Below, in pieces: positions 43,039 to 52,454 of a DNA stretch of 59,448 bases. Within the stretch, counting starts at the first letter, position 1. Every line of letters starts with the position of its first letter. The DNA lies in NCBI GenBank assembly GCA_011045995.1, contig DSBQ01000037.1:1-59448 (forward strand), given 5' to 3'. The position numbers and the translations under genes are program-made. The notes under the pieces are model-generated. The model worked only from the letters and a program-made list of their open reading frames with translations, was not told where the DNA came from and did no database searches. The stretch comes from Methanoculleus sp. (lineage in GTDB: Archaea > Halobacteriota > Methanomicrobia > Methanomicrobiales > Methanomicrobiaceae).

Positions 43039-46000
43039 ATGCACAGAACGTACAGGTGTGTCTGGGGGGCACTCCTTGTTCTTCTTATTGTCACGGTCGG
43101 CACCGCTGCCGCACTGACAGAGGACGAGATCTCCATACTCCCCGATACCGCAACCATAACTGCCGGCGATGGGGGGACCCTCATCCAGGCGACGGTGCTG
43201 AATGCATCCGTCAGTGTACAGCGTGTGACCTTTGCCTACCCCGGCCAGACGGCGGATCCGTCCGGGCACCTGAGCGTCACATCGACGACCGCCACCCCGT
43301 ACCAGACGGTCTTCACGTCCACCCGCGCCGGGGATGCGGAGATCGCCATCACCGTTGAATACATCGCAGGCGGTGTCCGTGAGACGGTTACCAGGACCTC
43401 CCTTGTGCGGGTAATCCCGGCAAACCCCTACAGCTACTCATCCATCAGCTTCGATGAGAATATACCGGCGGCATCCACCGCACCTATCACCATCGTAATG
43501 AAGGATGTCTACGGCAACACCATCAACGACGAGACCGGCGCCACGGTGGAATTCAGGGTTGCCGCTGAGGGAGCGGGATTTGCCGACGGCGCAACAACGG
43601 TCGATCATATCCTTGTCCCCTTCAGTGGGGACGGGAAATGTGTGGCAACCTTTCAGGCGCCGAAGCGCGCAGGTTTAGTCAGCGTACGGGTGGACCCGGG
43701 GTACGGGACAAATCTTGTAAAGTTCATAAGCCTCGACGTGATCGGTGAAGATGTTCCGGCCGAAATCACCCCCTACATCGTGACGGTGCCGTCGTACCCG
43801 GTGCCCTACGAATGCCTCGCTGACGGAACCAGCCACTTCGATGTGCGCTATCTCGTCCGGGACCAATTCGGCAACCCCATCGGCAACTATGCAGTGATCG
43901 CCACCACATCCCTGAACGAGACCACCACCATCGTTACCAATGAATACGGTATTGCCCGGATGACCTACGGTCCGAGGACCGGTATCGGCAATACGACGCT
44001 CACCGCAACAGCGGGAGATGTAAACACGTCGCAGCTCCTCACCTTCACTGGTGGCGAAGGGAGGTCTTTTGCCGTTACTATTAACCCCATTAACCTCCCG
44101 AGCGCTGATGTGGACCCCTCTGCCACCATCGCGGTCCAGGCAAGGGTCTTCAACATTGCCGGGACCGGAGTTGCGGGTGAGACGGTGACCTTCTGGATCA
44201 CCAGCACAAAGACCTGGAGCTCGGCACCCATGACGGCAGACCCTGCTCTCTCCGCCACGAAAGAATCCGGGTGGACAGAGTCTGCAATTACCGCGACCAC
44301 CGATGAGAAGGGCCTTGCAACGATCTTCTTCAAAGGCGGGGCATTCCCCGCCCATGGCAGCGAAAACTTCGATCCCTTCGCACGGGGCAACACCACGGTG
44401 ACGGTAATGTGGAACGATGAAACCCAGAAGTCACCGGTGATCACCTGGAGAAACTACCCGTACCTCCGGGTCGAGACCGAAGTCTCCGACCTTGCGGTCG
44501 CCCCGGGAGATGAACTGAATGTGACCATCCGCCTCATCGGCGACGGGAATGAACTGCTCCACCACAGCCCCATCGATGTCGTCCTCTGTCTTGACAGGGG
44601 AGAGGATATGCTCTGGAACCAGAAGAAATCAGAGAGGGACAGAATGGAGGATGCCCGGGAAGCAGCGATGTTTCTGGTCGGTGGGGACGCAAACGAAGAG
44701 ATCGGATTTACACCGGGCCTGGACCGGGTGGCGCTTATCTCATACAGTGATCCAACAACAACCACCCCTGAAGCATTTCCCCTGGGAACGGCCAATCTAC
44801 TCACCGTACCCGGTACTTTTAACTGGGCAGGATATGTCGGGGACGATAATGCCAATCTAAACAGTACCCAGGATCAACTCTATGTCGCTAAAAATTATCC
44901 CGGGAACGGTATTACGTCCTATAGTGACTTTGCCACCCTTGACTACGGGTTCACCTACAGCCCGGAGACCGACTGGTCAGGCCTTCGCAGTGCCCTCTGG
45001 AACACCGTACCGGTGAAGAAAGATAAAGACGGCCAGGCAAGCGCACCTCTCAGGCGGGGCCTGAAGGATTCTATCCAGTACCTTGAGAACAACTCCTCCT
45101 CCACTGCGGTCAAGGCAATCGTAGTCCTGATGCAAAACAATTACCGATACTTCGGGGATCCGTTTGCCGAAGGGTCGGTGTTGACGGTCGCCCCTGATGC
45201 GGGTAGTCTGAGTCCGGGGTCGCCGAATTACCATGAATTCCCGGACCTTTCTGAGGAAAACCAGAACATGGTGAACTATGCCCGTGCAAACGACATCATG
45301 ATCTTTACCATCTACTACCCGAAAAGTAGTTCCAATGACTATCTGGTCCCTCAGCGCCTTGCAAATGAAACGGGAGGCGAGTTCTACTATGCGGGAGACG
45401 AGGAACAGCTCCAACTCGCCTTCAAAAAGATCCGGGACCAGCTGCTCCGCGAGGCGGGCGTCTCCACCGTCGTCAACCTGAACTTTGCGGGCGAACTCGA
45501 TGAGGGGCTCGACTACACGGCAAGCGATCTCCTCGGTTATGTGCCCCCCACCATGATCGATTTCTACAACTGGACCGGGAGCCCGTACGAGGTCGCGGAC
45601 CACCTTCCCGGCTTCGCCCACTATGATGATCAGACGTCAATGTGGAACGGCGATGACAGCAGCCAGCCCGCCTCTCTCCACTTCGATGTGGGCAACATCA
45701 CCATCAAACAGACATGGACGACGCAGTTTACCCTGCGCATCAACGACTCGGTGGTCGAACCGCTCAATTTCAGCCTCTTTGCGGAGGGGTCGTTTGTAGA
45801 ATTCAAAAACCAGGAAGGAAGCCTCACAGTCGAGCAGCTCCCGAAGACCATCATATCGGTGATACCCGGGCTGACGCCTGAGGGACTGATCAACGCCACC
45901 GTTGCCGTAACGTCCTTTGGGGTGACCGGCCAGGACCCCAGCGTTCTAAACTTCGGGTGGGAGATCGTCTATAACGGCGACTACGCAATGACGGAGGACG

Positions 46001-46221
46001 TCTTCATCAGGGACTCCTCCACTGGCAGCTGGAAGAAAGTCGGGAATAAGATCCTCCCCTCCGACGGCAATTCAGATACATTGCCGATGTATATCGCCGA
46101 TCTTCCCCCCGGCCGGTATGATGCCTGGATACGTGTCTCCACGGAGGATGCGGGGTTCGATGACGCGTATACCACCTTTACTATCGGGGATGCCACCGGC
46201 ACCTACATCCGGCTGACCTGA
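43039..46221 (+). CDS. Secreted Ig-like/vWA-domain surface protein, paralogue 2
   Basis: 1,060 residues; signal peptide CVWGALLVLLIVTVGTAAAL and a mature start LTEDEISILPDTATITAGDG nearly the same as paralogue 1. Same domain order: CARDB-like, Big_1-like repeats (VMKDVYGNTINDETGATVEF, YLVRDQFGNPIGNYAVI), vWA (IDVVLCLDRGEDMLWNQKK), and C-terminal Ig-like domains ending GTYIRLT. The altered vWA motif DRGED is kept. ATG 43039 is preferred over 43033 because the TATA spacing then equals that of the other copies. No membrane anchor. About as close to paralogue 1 as tandem duplicates under selection. Confidence 0.85.
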   Translation: MHRTYRCVWGALLVLLIVTVGTAAALTEDEISILPDTATITAGDGGTLIQATVLNASVSVQRVTFAYPGQTADPSGHLSVTSTTATPYQTVFTSTRAGDAEIAITVEYIAGGVRETVTRTSLVRVIPANPYSYSSISFDENIPAASTAPITIVMKDVYGNTINDETGATVEFRVAAEGAGFADGATTVDHILVPFSGDGKCVATFQAPKRAGLVSVRVDPGYGTNLVKFISLDVIGEDVPAEITPYIVTVPSYPVPYECLADGTSHFDVRYLVRDQFGNPIGNYAVIATTSLNETTTIVTNEYGIARMTYGPRTGIGNTTLTATAGDVNTSQLLTFTGGEGRSFAVTINPINLPSADVDPSATIAVQARVFNIAGTGVAGETVTFWITSTKTWSSAPMTADPALSATKESGWTESAITATTDEKGLATIFFKGGAFPAHGSENFDPFARGNTTVTVMWNDETQKSPVITWRNYPYLRVETEVSDLAVAPGDELNVTIRLIGDGNELLHHSPIDVVLCLDRGEDMLWNQKKSERDRMEDAREAAMFLVGGDANEEIGFTPGLDRVALISYSDPTTTTPEAFPLGTANLLTVPGTFNWAGYVGDDNANLNSTQDQLYVAKNYPGNGITSYSDFATLDYGFTYSPETDWSGLRSALWNTVPVKKDKDGQASAPLRRGLKDSIQYLENNSSSTAVKAIVVLMQNNYRYFGDPFAEGSVLTVAPDAGSLSPGSPNYHEFPDLSEENQNMVNYARANDIMIFTIYYPKSSSNDYLVPQRLANETGGEFYYAGDEEQLQLAFKKIRDQLLREAGVSTVVNLNFAGELDEGLDYTASDLLGYVPPTMIDFYNWTGSPYEVADHLPGFAHYDDQTSMWNGDDSSQPASLHFDVGNITIKQTWTTQFTLRINDSVVEPLNFSLFAEGSFVEFKNQEGSLTVEQLPKTIISVIPGLTPEGLINATVAVTSFGVTGQDPSVLNFGWEIVYNGDYAMTEDVFIRDSSTGSWKKVGNKILPSDGNSDTLPMYIADLPPGRYDAWIRVSTEDAGFDDAYTTFTIGDATGTYIRLT

Positions 46222-46318
46222 ACCGGCACCCCTTTTTTTGAAAAATTGATGTTGTTGATCCCTTCCGGGAAAAACCCTCAGAATATTGCCCCTCAGTTAT
46301 TGTGAGCAGGGATCTTCT

Positions 46319-46540
46319 TCAGGCATCGTCGGCCCGGATCTTCTGCACCCGGCCGACCCGGCCGTCGGCGAGGCGCACCTTGATCCCGTGCGGGTGGGAC
46401 GAAGAGTTGGTCAAAATCTCCTTCACGATCCCTTCAGTCAGCTTCCCGGTCCGCTGGTCCTGTTTTTGTACGATGCTCACGGCAGCCCCCTGCCGGATAT
46501 TCTTCCGTTGTTTCGGGTCCGCCCCTGTGTCGTCTGGCAT
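46319..46540 (-). CDS. ywbE: YwbE family protein
   Basis: 73 residues, a small conserved family (YwbE) of unknown function in bacteria and archaea. After a short lead (MPDDTGADPKQRKNIRQG) the family core is intact: AAVSIVQKQDQRTGKLTEG, IVKEILTNSSSHPHGIKVRL and GRVGRVQKI. The basic, SH3-like composition suggests nucleic-acid binding, an inference. Start set at ATG 46540, where the homology begins; the frame stays open upstream without support. Convergent with surface paralogue 2. Confidence 0.86.
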   Translation of the reverse strand: MPDDTGADPKQRKNIRQGAAVSIVQKQDQRTGKLTEGIVKEILTNSSSHPHGIKVRLADGRVGRVQKIRADDA

Positions 46541-46792
46541 GGTATCTGATCTGAGCCTGACCGTGGATGTGGACCCTCTCTCAATAGCAGGGTACACCCC
46601 GACAGTCCGATCCGTCTTCATAGGTTGCACCGGATACCTGATGAATATCATGAACCGGGCATCGCCCCGCAGGAAGCGCCCACTGCCGGAGAACGATAAT
46701 TCCGGTGGACACGGGTGACGCCTCCTTGCGTGTATTGGAAACACCAGGGGAACGGGAAAATACCTATAGTGCTTGGCGCCGCAGTCTGTATC

Positions 46793-47630
46793 ATGCGAAG
46801 AGTACTGGTAGCCGGTCTCTGTAGTATCCTCTGTATCGTTGTCGTAAGCTGTGGATGCCTGTCGGGACCCGGCACTGCCGAACCCCCCGTTCAGGAAGAA
46901 GACCCAACAGAACTGCTTTCGCACCTCACCGCCGCAATGACTGCGGATTTCTCCGCGATTGACGGAGTCATGGCAACGACGGCAGAGACCCTCTCGGATG
47001 CCGATCTCTCGGGAAGCATGGCGCAGACGGCACTCGCCGGGGCATATGACCTCCTTCCGGCAGCCATCTCAATTTCCACCATCGGTGATGACGGGACGTG
47101 GCTCCTGCGGGTGCCGGAGAACCCCGCCGGGGCAGCCGGAACGGGCACCGACCTCTCCACGCAGGAATGGTATGCGAAGGCCTCGGCCGGCAGCGTGCCC
47201 CTGATGACCGATCTCTTCCCCCTGGCGGAAGGGGGATACGGCGTCGCCGTCATCCACCCGGTCACCGGGACGAACACAACGTCCGGATACCTTTCGATGG
47301 CCCTCGACCCCGCGACGCTGGTAGGGTCCCGCGCCCATGCGATTGAAAACAATACGTCGTACACGGTGATGGTCCTGCAGGAGGACGGGATAATCCTCTA
47401 TGATGCGGACCCCGCAGAGATCGGCAGCAGCACCTATGACAACCCCTACTACGCTGCTTTTCCCTCGCTCATGGCGACGATGGAAGCCGTTGCCGAAAAC
47501 CCCGCAGGTACCGGCTCCTATACCTTCTACGCGACGGGGACCACCGTGCCGGTCACCAAACATCTGGTGGAACACGGTCGATATGCACGGTACGGCGTGG
47601 CGGGTTGCCATAATCCATGAGCGCACATAA
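46793..47630 (+). pseudogene. Cache-domain lipoprotein with a frame break near the end
   Basis: Extracellular sensor-type lipoprotein: signal LVAGLCSILCIVVVSCGC carries the lipobox. The mature part is a double Cache-like fold (FSAIDGVMATTAETLSDADL, LSTQEWYAKASAG, GGYGVAVIHPVTGTNTTSGY, YTVMVLQEDGIILYDADPAE, STYDNPYYAAFPSL). The first frame ends with an unfamiliar tail (HGRYARYGVAGCHNP, stop at 47620). The family's normal ending, NTVDMHGTAWRVAIIHE, lies in another frame from about 47570 and stops at 47630. A one-base indel near 47565-47575 explains this. There is no signalling domain, so it may present ligands to another protein. Confidence 0.78.
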
Positions 47631-47860
47631 GAGTCGCGCAGAGCCATCAAAACAGCCGGACCCCCCACCTTTTTGCCCCTGATGCAACCGGTCTTCCCCC
47701 GATTCCTGTACAGCGCCCCCACCACAAGTAATATTAATGATTGCCCAAATCCGCCAAACAGGTGGTTGCGGAAAGTATGCCGCGTTTTTTGCATTACAGG
47801 AATTATTCTTGACCAGTTCGGCACGACAGGATATTTCCCAAAATCCGGATATACCTCACT
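47631..47860. other. Intergenic region before surface paralogue 3
   Basis: About 230 bases, mixed composition. It lacks the GATAGGCAA block of copies 1 and 2; a direct repeat GGATAT appears at 47829 and 47847. No gene seen. Confidence 0.4.
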
Positions 47861-47868
47861 TATATATA
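47861..47868 (+). promoter_or_regulatory. TATA box of surface paralogue 3
   Basis: CACTTATATATACTTTGG, TATA centre about 27 bases before the ATG at 47892, the same spacing as in the other two copies, but without their upstream 29-base block. Confidence 0.6.
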
Positions 47869-47891
47869 CTTTGGTTCCATTAATGCGTACT

Positions 47892-50800
47892 ATGGGAAGA
47901 TTATCCTGGCGTGCCGGGGGGGCACTTCTTCTCTTCCTGTGTATAGTTGTTGCCGGAACGGCAGCACTCACAGATCAAGAGATCGAAAGATCCCCATCCC
48001 CAGGCACCCTACAAATTACCGCCGGAGACGGCGGAGGGACGATCGACGTTACCATCAACAACGGGTCGGTGACCGTCGACAAAGTCACCTTTGAGTACCT
48101 GAACGCAAGCAGTGACCCGACCGGGACGCTGAGCGTGACGAGTGATACGGAAAAACATTATCAGGCAGTATTTTCTTCGGAAAAGGCAGGCAATGCAACG
48201 ATTGGAATCACTGTCGATTCTCACGATAATCATTCGTCTATGAGGACGAGCATCGATTATCCTGTGCGGGTAATACCATCCGACCCGTATGCATATATGA
48301 ACCTCACCTATAATCAGACCGTTCCCGTGGGCGAGACTACCCCTATCACCGTCCGTATGGTAGACAAATTCGGGAATGTAATAAACGGTGAAACGGGGGC
48401 AACTATTGATTTTGTGTTCTTGGATACGAACCTCACGCAACCATTCGATGAGTATGGCAACTGCACGGTCACCCTGAAGGCACCTACAACAGCAAGTACA
48501 ATACTCATCGGTATTTATCCCGGGTATGGAAAATATCTTGACAGAATCATCAGCATAGATGTGGTCAGCTTACGAATACCCAATTCAATCGATTCAGATA
48601 TCAAGGTCGTGGCACCGGATGGTTCGACCATTGTTTCAAACATATGCATGGCCGATGGAATAAGCTTCTTTGATGTCGGGTATGTGGTATCAGACGAGTT
48701 TGGCAACCCAATAGCAAATTACCCCGTGTACTTCACCACCACCATGGGCGGGACCCAGACCCTCATCACGGGTATGGATGGTAAGGCTCATGCAAAGGTG
48801 GGGCCACAGAAGACATTAGGGTCAGTGACCGTGACCGGCAAGGCAGGAACCTACACGAAGACAGACTTGTTGACCTTTGCCGGCGGTTCAGCGCAGGGAT
48901 ACGGCCTCTCGGTCAACCCATCGGATATCCCCAGTTATGAAGTAGACCCTACCGTGCGAGCTGCCATTCAGGCGCGGGTCTTCAATGCGATGGGGACCGG
49001 AGTCGAAAATGAAACGATCGACTTTGCCATAATGGTCGACAACATTACCAATAACACGCCAATGATCAACGGACCGGAACTGTCATATTCGTCTGCAAAA
49101 ACTGACGAGAATGGATATGCAACCGTCTACCTCCAGCCAGGTGAGTTTCCCGGTTTCGGTAGTCCTGATTTCTATCATTCAGCAATCGGAAGTTGTCAAG
49201 TTAAGGCAACCTGGAATGGTTCTCCTAAGACCTCACCAGTGATAACCTGGCGAAACTATCCCTACCTCCGGGTTGAGACGAATGTATCTAAAAGTGTGGT
49301 CGCACCCGGTGAAACCATCGACGTGACGATTCGCCTGATCGGTGACGGCAACGAGTTCCAGAACCCCGGAAATATCTCGTTGGTCCTTTGCCTTGACCGC
49401 GGTGAGGATATGCTTCTGGACGAGATGGAAGGTGTTCAGCGAGACCGCATGCTTGCGGCAAGAGAGGCCGCAATGCACCTCGTGGAAGGCGGTGATGAGC
49501 TTGAACCCACATCTACCAACGTAGCGCTTGTGACCTACGGGGATCCGACAACAAATACAGACATTTACCCTAAAGAAATAGCGGACTATCTTACCATCCC
49601 TGCTAATTCAGGAGCTACCTTCTGGAAAAAAGTTGGAACTCCCGGCGATGATGATAAAGCATATATATTAGAGCATTACCCAGGAAACGGGAATATTTCA
49701 TACCCATTCTATTCGAAAGTGGATAGAGAATTCGACACCGCAAATAATGACTGGGAATATCTCCGGACCGCTCTCAATAAAACTGTTCCTGTCAAAGGAG
49801 TAAAGGATCTGCAGGTAAGCGCACCCATCAGGGACGGCCTGAAAACCTCCATTGATTACCTGAAAAATAGCAACCCAGGAGATACGAGAGCAATCGTGCT
49901 TCTGATGCAGAACAGCTATCGGTACTTCGGTGATCCACTAGCAAGGCCCGGAGGTGACACGTTGACATATAACGAATCGATCGATGTTAAACTTGAAAAA
50001 AATACACGTGATTATTTCCCTTACAATCTTACAAACGAGAGTATGGCGGCATATGCAGCAGAAAATAACATTGTAATCTATGCCATTTACTACTCCACCG
50101 GGAATGCACAGGGTGAGTTAGAGACGGCCCAAATACTCACCCAGAGCACAGGAGGGCAGTTATTTGTTGCTTCGAGCTATTCAGAACTTGTTGATGCCTT
50201 TGAACAAACCAAGGCTGATATTCAGCGTAAAGCAGGTATCGATACAAGCGTCCACCTCAGTTTCGCCGAGGTTCCTGAGAACTTCACCTACACGTCAACC
50301 CAGCTGCTCAACTACGAATCGCCGACATACATTGATTTCTACAACTGGAGTGTCAGCCCCTATATTGTGGACAACCACCTCCCCGGCTACTATAAAGATG
50401 ATATTAACCAGACAGATATGTGGCTCGGCACCACCCCCGGGACCAGCCCAGGGACCCTTGAGTTTGATGTCGGTAACATATCGGTAAAACAGACCTGGAT
50501 GACCAAATTCTCCTTCACCATCAACAATTCTATCAGCGAACCGCTCAACTTCACCCTCTTCGGCGGCGATTCTAACATCACGTTCGAAAACGAAGATGGT
50601 TCCACCCTGACGCAGTTCCTGCCCCCCATTATGGTGACGGTCATCCCAGATCTTGCTCCCCAGGCCCTCTTCGATGCAACGGTTGATGTCTCTATGCTTC
50701 CACCTACCCATGATGAGCCATTTACCAAATTCTCATGGCAAATCAATTACACCGGCCAATTCCCAATGGAGCAACACTTCTATATCCGGAAAATGGATGG

Positions 50801-51008
50801 TGACGATACCTCCTGGAAAAAGATCGGGTCGATGCCCCTCCCCAAGAATGCAACCTATTATGAGTTGTCATTATTCACCGATGACATGGAAACAGGACTC
50901 TATGAGGCAAAGACAAGAGTATCCACAGCCGATGCCGGGTATGCTGAAGATACAAAACCATTTGGGGTTGGCATCTTCGGAGTGGATTACTACATCCGGT
51001 TGAGCTGA
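47892..51008 (+). CDS. Secreted Ig-like/vWA-domain surface protein, paralogue 3 (divergent, AT-richer)
   Basis: 1,038 residues; signal peptide AGGALLLFLCIVVAGTAALT. Domain order matches copies 1 and 2: CARDB-like start, Big_1-like repeats (VRMVDKFGNVINGETGATID, VVSDEFGNPIANYPVYFTTT), vWA (ISLVLCLDRGEDMLLDEME), and Ig-like end YYIRLS. It is clearly more diverged and its codons are visibly richer in A and T than its neighbours, which suggests a different age or origin. DRGED is conserved even here, so the altered metal motif is an old, selected feature. ATG 47892 chosen by TATA spacing; 47883 is possible. Confidence 0.84.
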   Translation: MGRLSWRAGGALLLFLCIVVAGTAALTDQEIERSPSPGTLQITAGDGGGTIDVTINNGSVTVDKVTFEYLNASSDPTGTLSVTSDTEKHYQAVFSSEKAGNATIGITVDSHDNHSSMRTSIDYPVRVIPSDPYAYMNLTYNQTVPVGETTPITVRMVDKFGNVINGETGATIDFVFLDTNLTQPFDEYGNCTVTLKAPTTASTILIGIYPGYGKYLDRIISIDVVSLRIPNSIDSDIKVVAPDGSTIVSNICMADGISFFDVGYVVSDEFGNPIANYPVYFTTTMGGTQTLITGMDGKAHAKVGPQKTLGSVTVTGKAGTYTKTDLLTFAGGSAQGYGLSVNPSDIPSYEVDPTVRAAIQARVFNAMGTGVENETIDFAIMVDNITNNTPMINGPELSYSSAKTDENGYATVYLQPGEFPGFGSPDFYHSAIGSCQVKATWNGSPKTSPVITWRNYPYLRVETNVSKSVVAPGETIDVTIRLIGDGNEFQNPGNISLVLCLDRGEDMLLDEMEGVQRDRMLAAREAAMHLVEGGDELEPTSTNVALVTYGDPTTNTDIYPKEIADYLTIPANSGATFWKKVGTPGDDDKAYILEHYPGNGNISYPFYSKVDREFDTANNDWEYLRTALNKTVPVKGVKDLQVSAPIRDGLKTSIDYLKNSNPGDTRAIVLLMQNSYRYFGDPLARPGGDTLTYNESIDVKLEKNTRDYFPYNLTNESMAAYAAENNIVIYAIYYSTGNAQGELETAQILTQSTGGQLFVASSYSELVDAFEQTKADIQRKAGIDTSVHLSFAEVPENFTYTSTQLLNYESPTYIDFYNWSVSPYIVDNHLPGYYKDDINQTDMWLGTTPGTSPGTLEFDVGNISVKQTWMTKFSFTINNSISEPLNFTLFGGDSNITFENEDGSTLTQFLPPIMVTVIPDLAPQALFDATVDVSMLPPTHDEPFTKFSWQINYTGQFPMEQHFYIRKMDGDDTSWKKIGSMPLPKNATYYELSLFTDDMETGLYEAKTRVSTADAGYAEDTKPFGVGIFGVDYYIRLS

Positions 51009-51290
51009 GACCTACATCCTCTTTCTTTTTACCAGATCCAGGAACACCATCATTGCTAATGGCATGCTCAACCCTCAGAAATTTGCTAACAGGCGAACGA
51101 TACAAACTGATAATCTCCTTCGTTTGCATCAATAAGTTATCAGTTATCTGCTCGTTGAAAATTGCGTGAACGCAATCATTCTCTTACGTGGCTTACTCAC
51201 TGTGACGAATTGCTTGTTGCCGGACAGGTGTATGTGACATTGTCAATATCGCTCCACCCACCTCCGAAAAATTCCCCCTCGTGCCTATCC
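51009..51290. other. Intergenic region with two inverted repeats
   Basis: About 280 bases. ACTGATAA (51106-51113) pairs with TTATCAGT (51137-51144) across 23 bases. ATTGCGT (51161-51167) pairs perfectly with ACGCAAT (51170-51176) around GA. The first may be part of a terminator or an operator; the second is a candidate repressor site about 120 bases before the TATA box of the next gene. Confidence 0.5.
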
Positions 51291-51300
51291 TTATGTATAA
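51291..51300 (+). promoter_or_regulatory. TATA box of the polymer-forming membrane protein gene
   Basis: CCTTATGTATAAGCG, centred about 25 bases before the ATG at 51321 and 16 before the ATG at 51312; spacing favours 51321 and a leaderless message. Confidence 0.5.
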
Positions 51301-51320
51301 GCGCCACATCAATGACTCCT

Positions 51321-52454
51321 ATGAAATTCATCCTCCCCCTCCTACTTCTCCTGCTCTGCTGCGGCATCGCAGCACCGCCTGCGGCGGGCATGGTCATCAC
51401 GTCAGGAGACTACGTCGTCATCAACACCACCACCGATGACGACATCCTCTCCGGGGCCGGCACCCTGATCATCGACGCCCCGGTAAAAAGCGTCACCTGG
51501 GCGGGGACGACCCTTACCGTCAATGCCCCCGTGGAGACGAACGTTATGGCGGCGGGAGATACCGTCACCCTCAATGCCCCCGTCGGGGCGGACATCATGG
51601 TCGCCTCCGGCACCCTCACCACACAGGGTGACATCGGCGGCAAGGCGATGGTCATCGCTGATACGGCGGTGTTGGGCGGCAATGCCACGAATATGATGGT
51701 GACCGCCACCGCGGTAACCCTCGGGCCCGCAGGCGTCATAAGCCATGACATGATGGTCTCGGCACGGTCCTACGATGAACAGGGCACGGTCTTGGGAAAC
51801 ACCTCCTTTGACCGGCAGGACCCGTTCGACGTCGCGGTCTTCGCCGCCCTGCTCGGGTTCGTCCTCCTCATCATCAGGATCCTCTTTCTCATCGGCCTCT
51901 TCCTGCTGGGCCTCGTCCTGATCGCAACTGCCGGTGATCACGTCCGGGCGGCGGCGGTGCCGATGGCCACGCCGGGAGGGGCGCTGCTCTCCTTCGTGGC
52001 GGGCCTTGCGGGCGTCCTCGTGGCGGGCATGCTCCTCTTCCTCCTCGGCCTGACCGTTGTGGGGATACCTCTTGCCATCGCCCTCTCCTGCCTCTTCCTC
52101 ATTGCCCTCCTCGCGGCCGTTCCGGTCGCCGCCTGGTGCACCGGGAGGTGGGTGATGACCCGCGCAGGAACAGAAGTCAGCGGGGACAGCACAGGCCCGA
52201 TGTATCTCCCCTTCACCGTCGGGTACGTCATCCTCGCCCTCCTCTTCCTCATCCCCTGGGGCATCGGCTTTGCCATCCAGGCAGTCACCGTCTTCACCGG
52301 CCTCGGCGCCATCCTCCAGATGGTCTACAGCGAATACAACCGGCGCAGGGATGCCAACAAGACCGGACAAGAAGGAGGGGGAACCATCGGAACACAACCG
52401 GCCACGGATCCCGAACTTCGACGTGAGATAGAGGGCGCCGCAGAAGAGGAGTGA
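51321..52454 (+). CDS. Membrane protein with polymer-forming (bactofilin-like) N-terminal domain
   Basis: 377 residues: signal peptide (FILPLLLLLLCCGIAAPPAAG), then about 140 residues of short right-handed beta-helix turns (ILSGAGTLIIDAPVKSVTWA, LTVNAPVETNVMAAGDTVTL, GADIMVASGTLTTQGDIGG, ITATAVTLGPAGVISHD-like repeats with A-P/G-D at regular spacing). After them come four or five hydrophobic helices (LGFVLLIIRILFLIGLFLLG, VLVAGMLLFLLGLTVVGIPL, FLIALLAAVPVAAW, YVILALLFLIPWGIGFAIQA) and a polar tail. The beta-helix would face outside. Bactofilin-like domains polymerise; here fused to a membrane part, function unknown. Confidence 0.8.
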   Translation: MKFILPLLLLLLCCGIAAPPAAGMVITSGDYVVINTTTDDDILSGAGTLIIDAPVKSVTWAGTTLTVNAPVETNVMAAGDTVTLNAPVGADIMVASGTLTTQGDIGGKAMVIADTAVLGGNATNMMVTATAVTLGPAGVISHDMMVSARSYDEQGTVLGNTSFDRQDPFDVAVFAALLGFVLLIIRILFLIGLFLLGLVLIATAGDHVRAAAVPMATPGGALLSFVAGLAGVLVAGMLLFLLGLTVVGIPLAIALSCLFLIALLAAVPVAAWCTGRWVMTRAGTEVSGDSTGPMYLPFTVGYVILALLFLIPWGIGFAIQAVTVFTGLGAILQMVYSEYNRRRDANKTGQEGGGTIGTQPATDPELRREIEGAAEEE

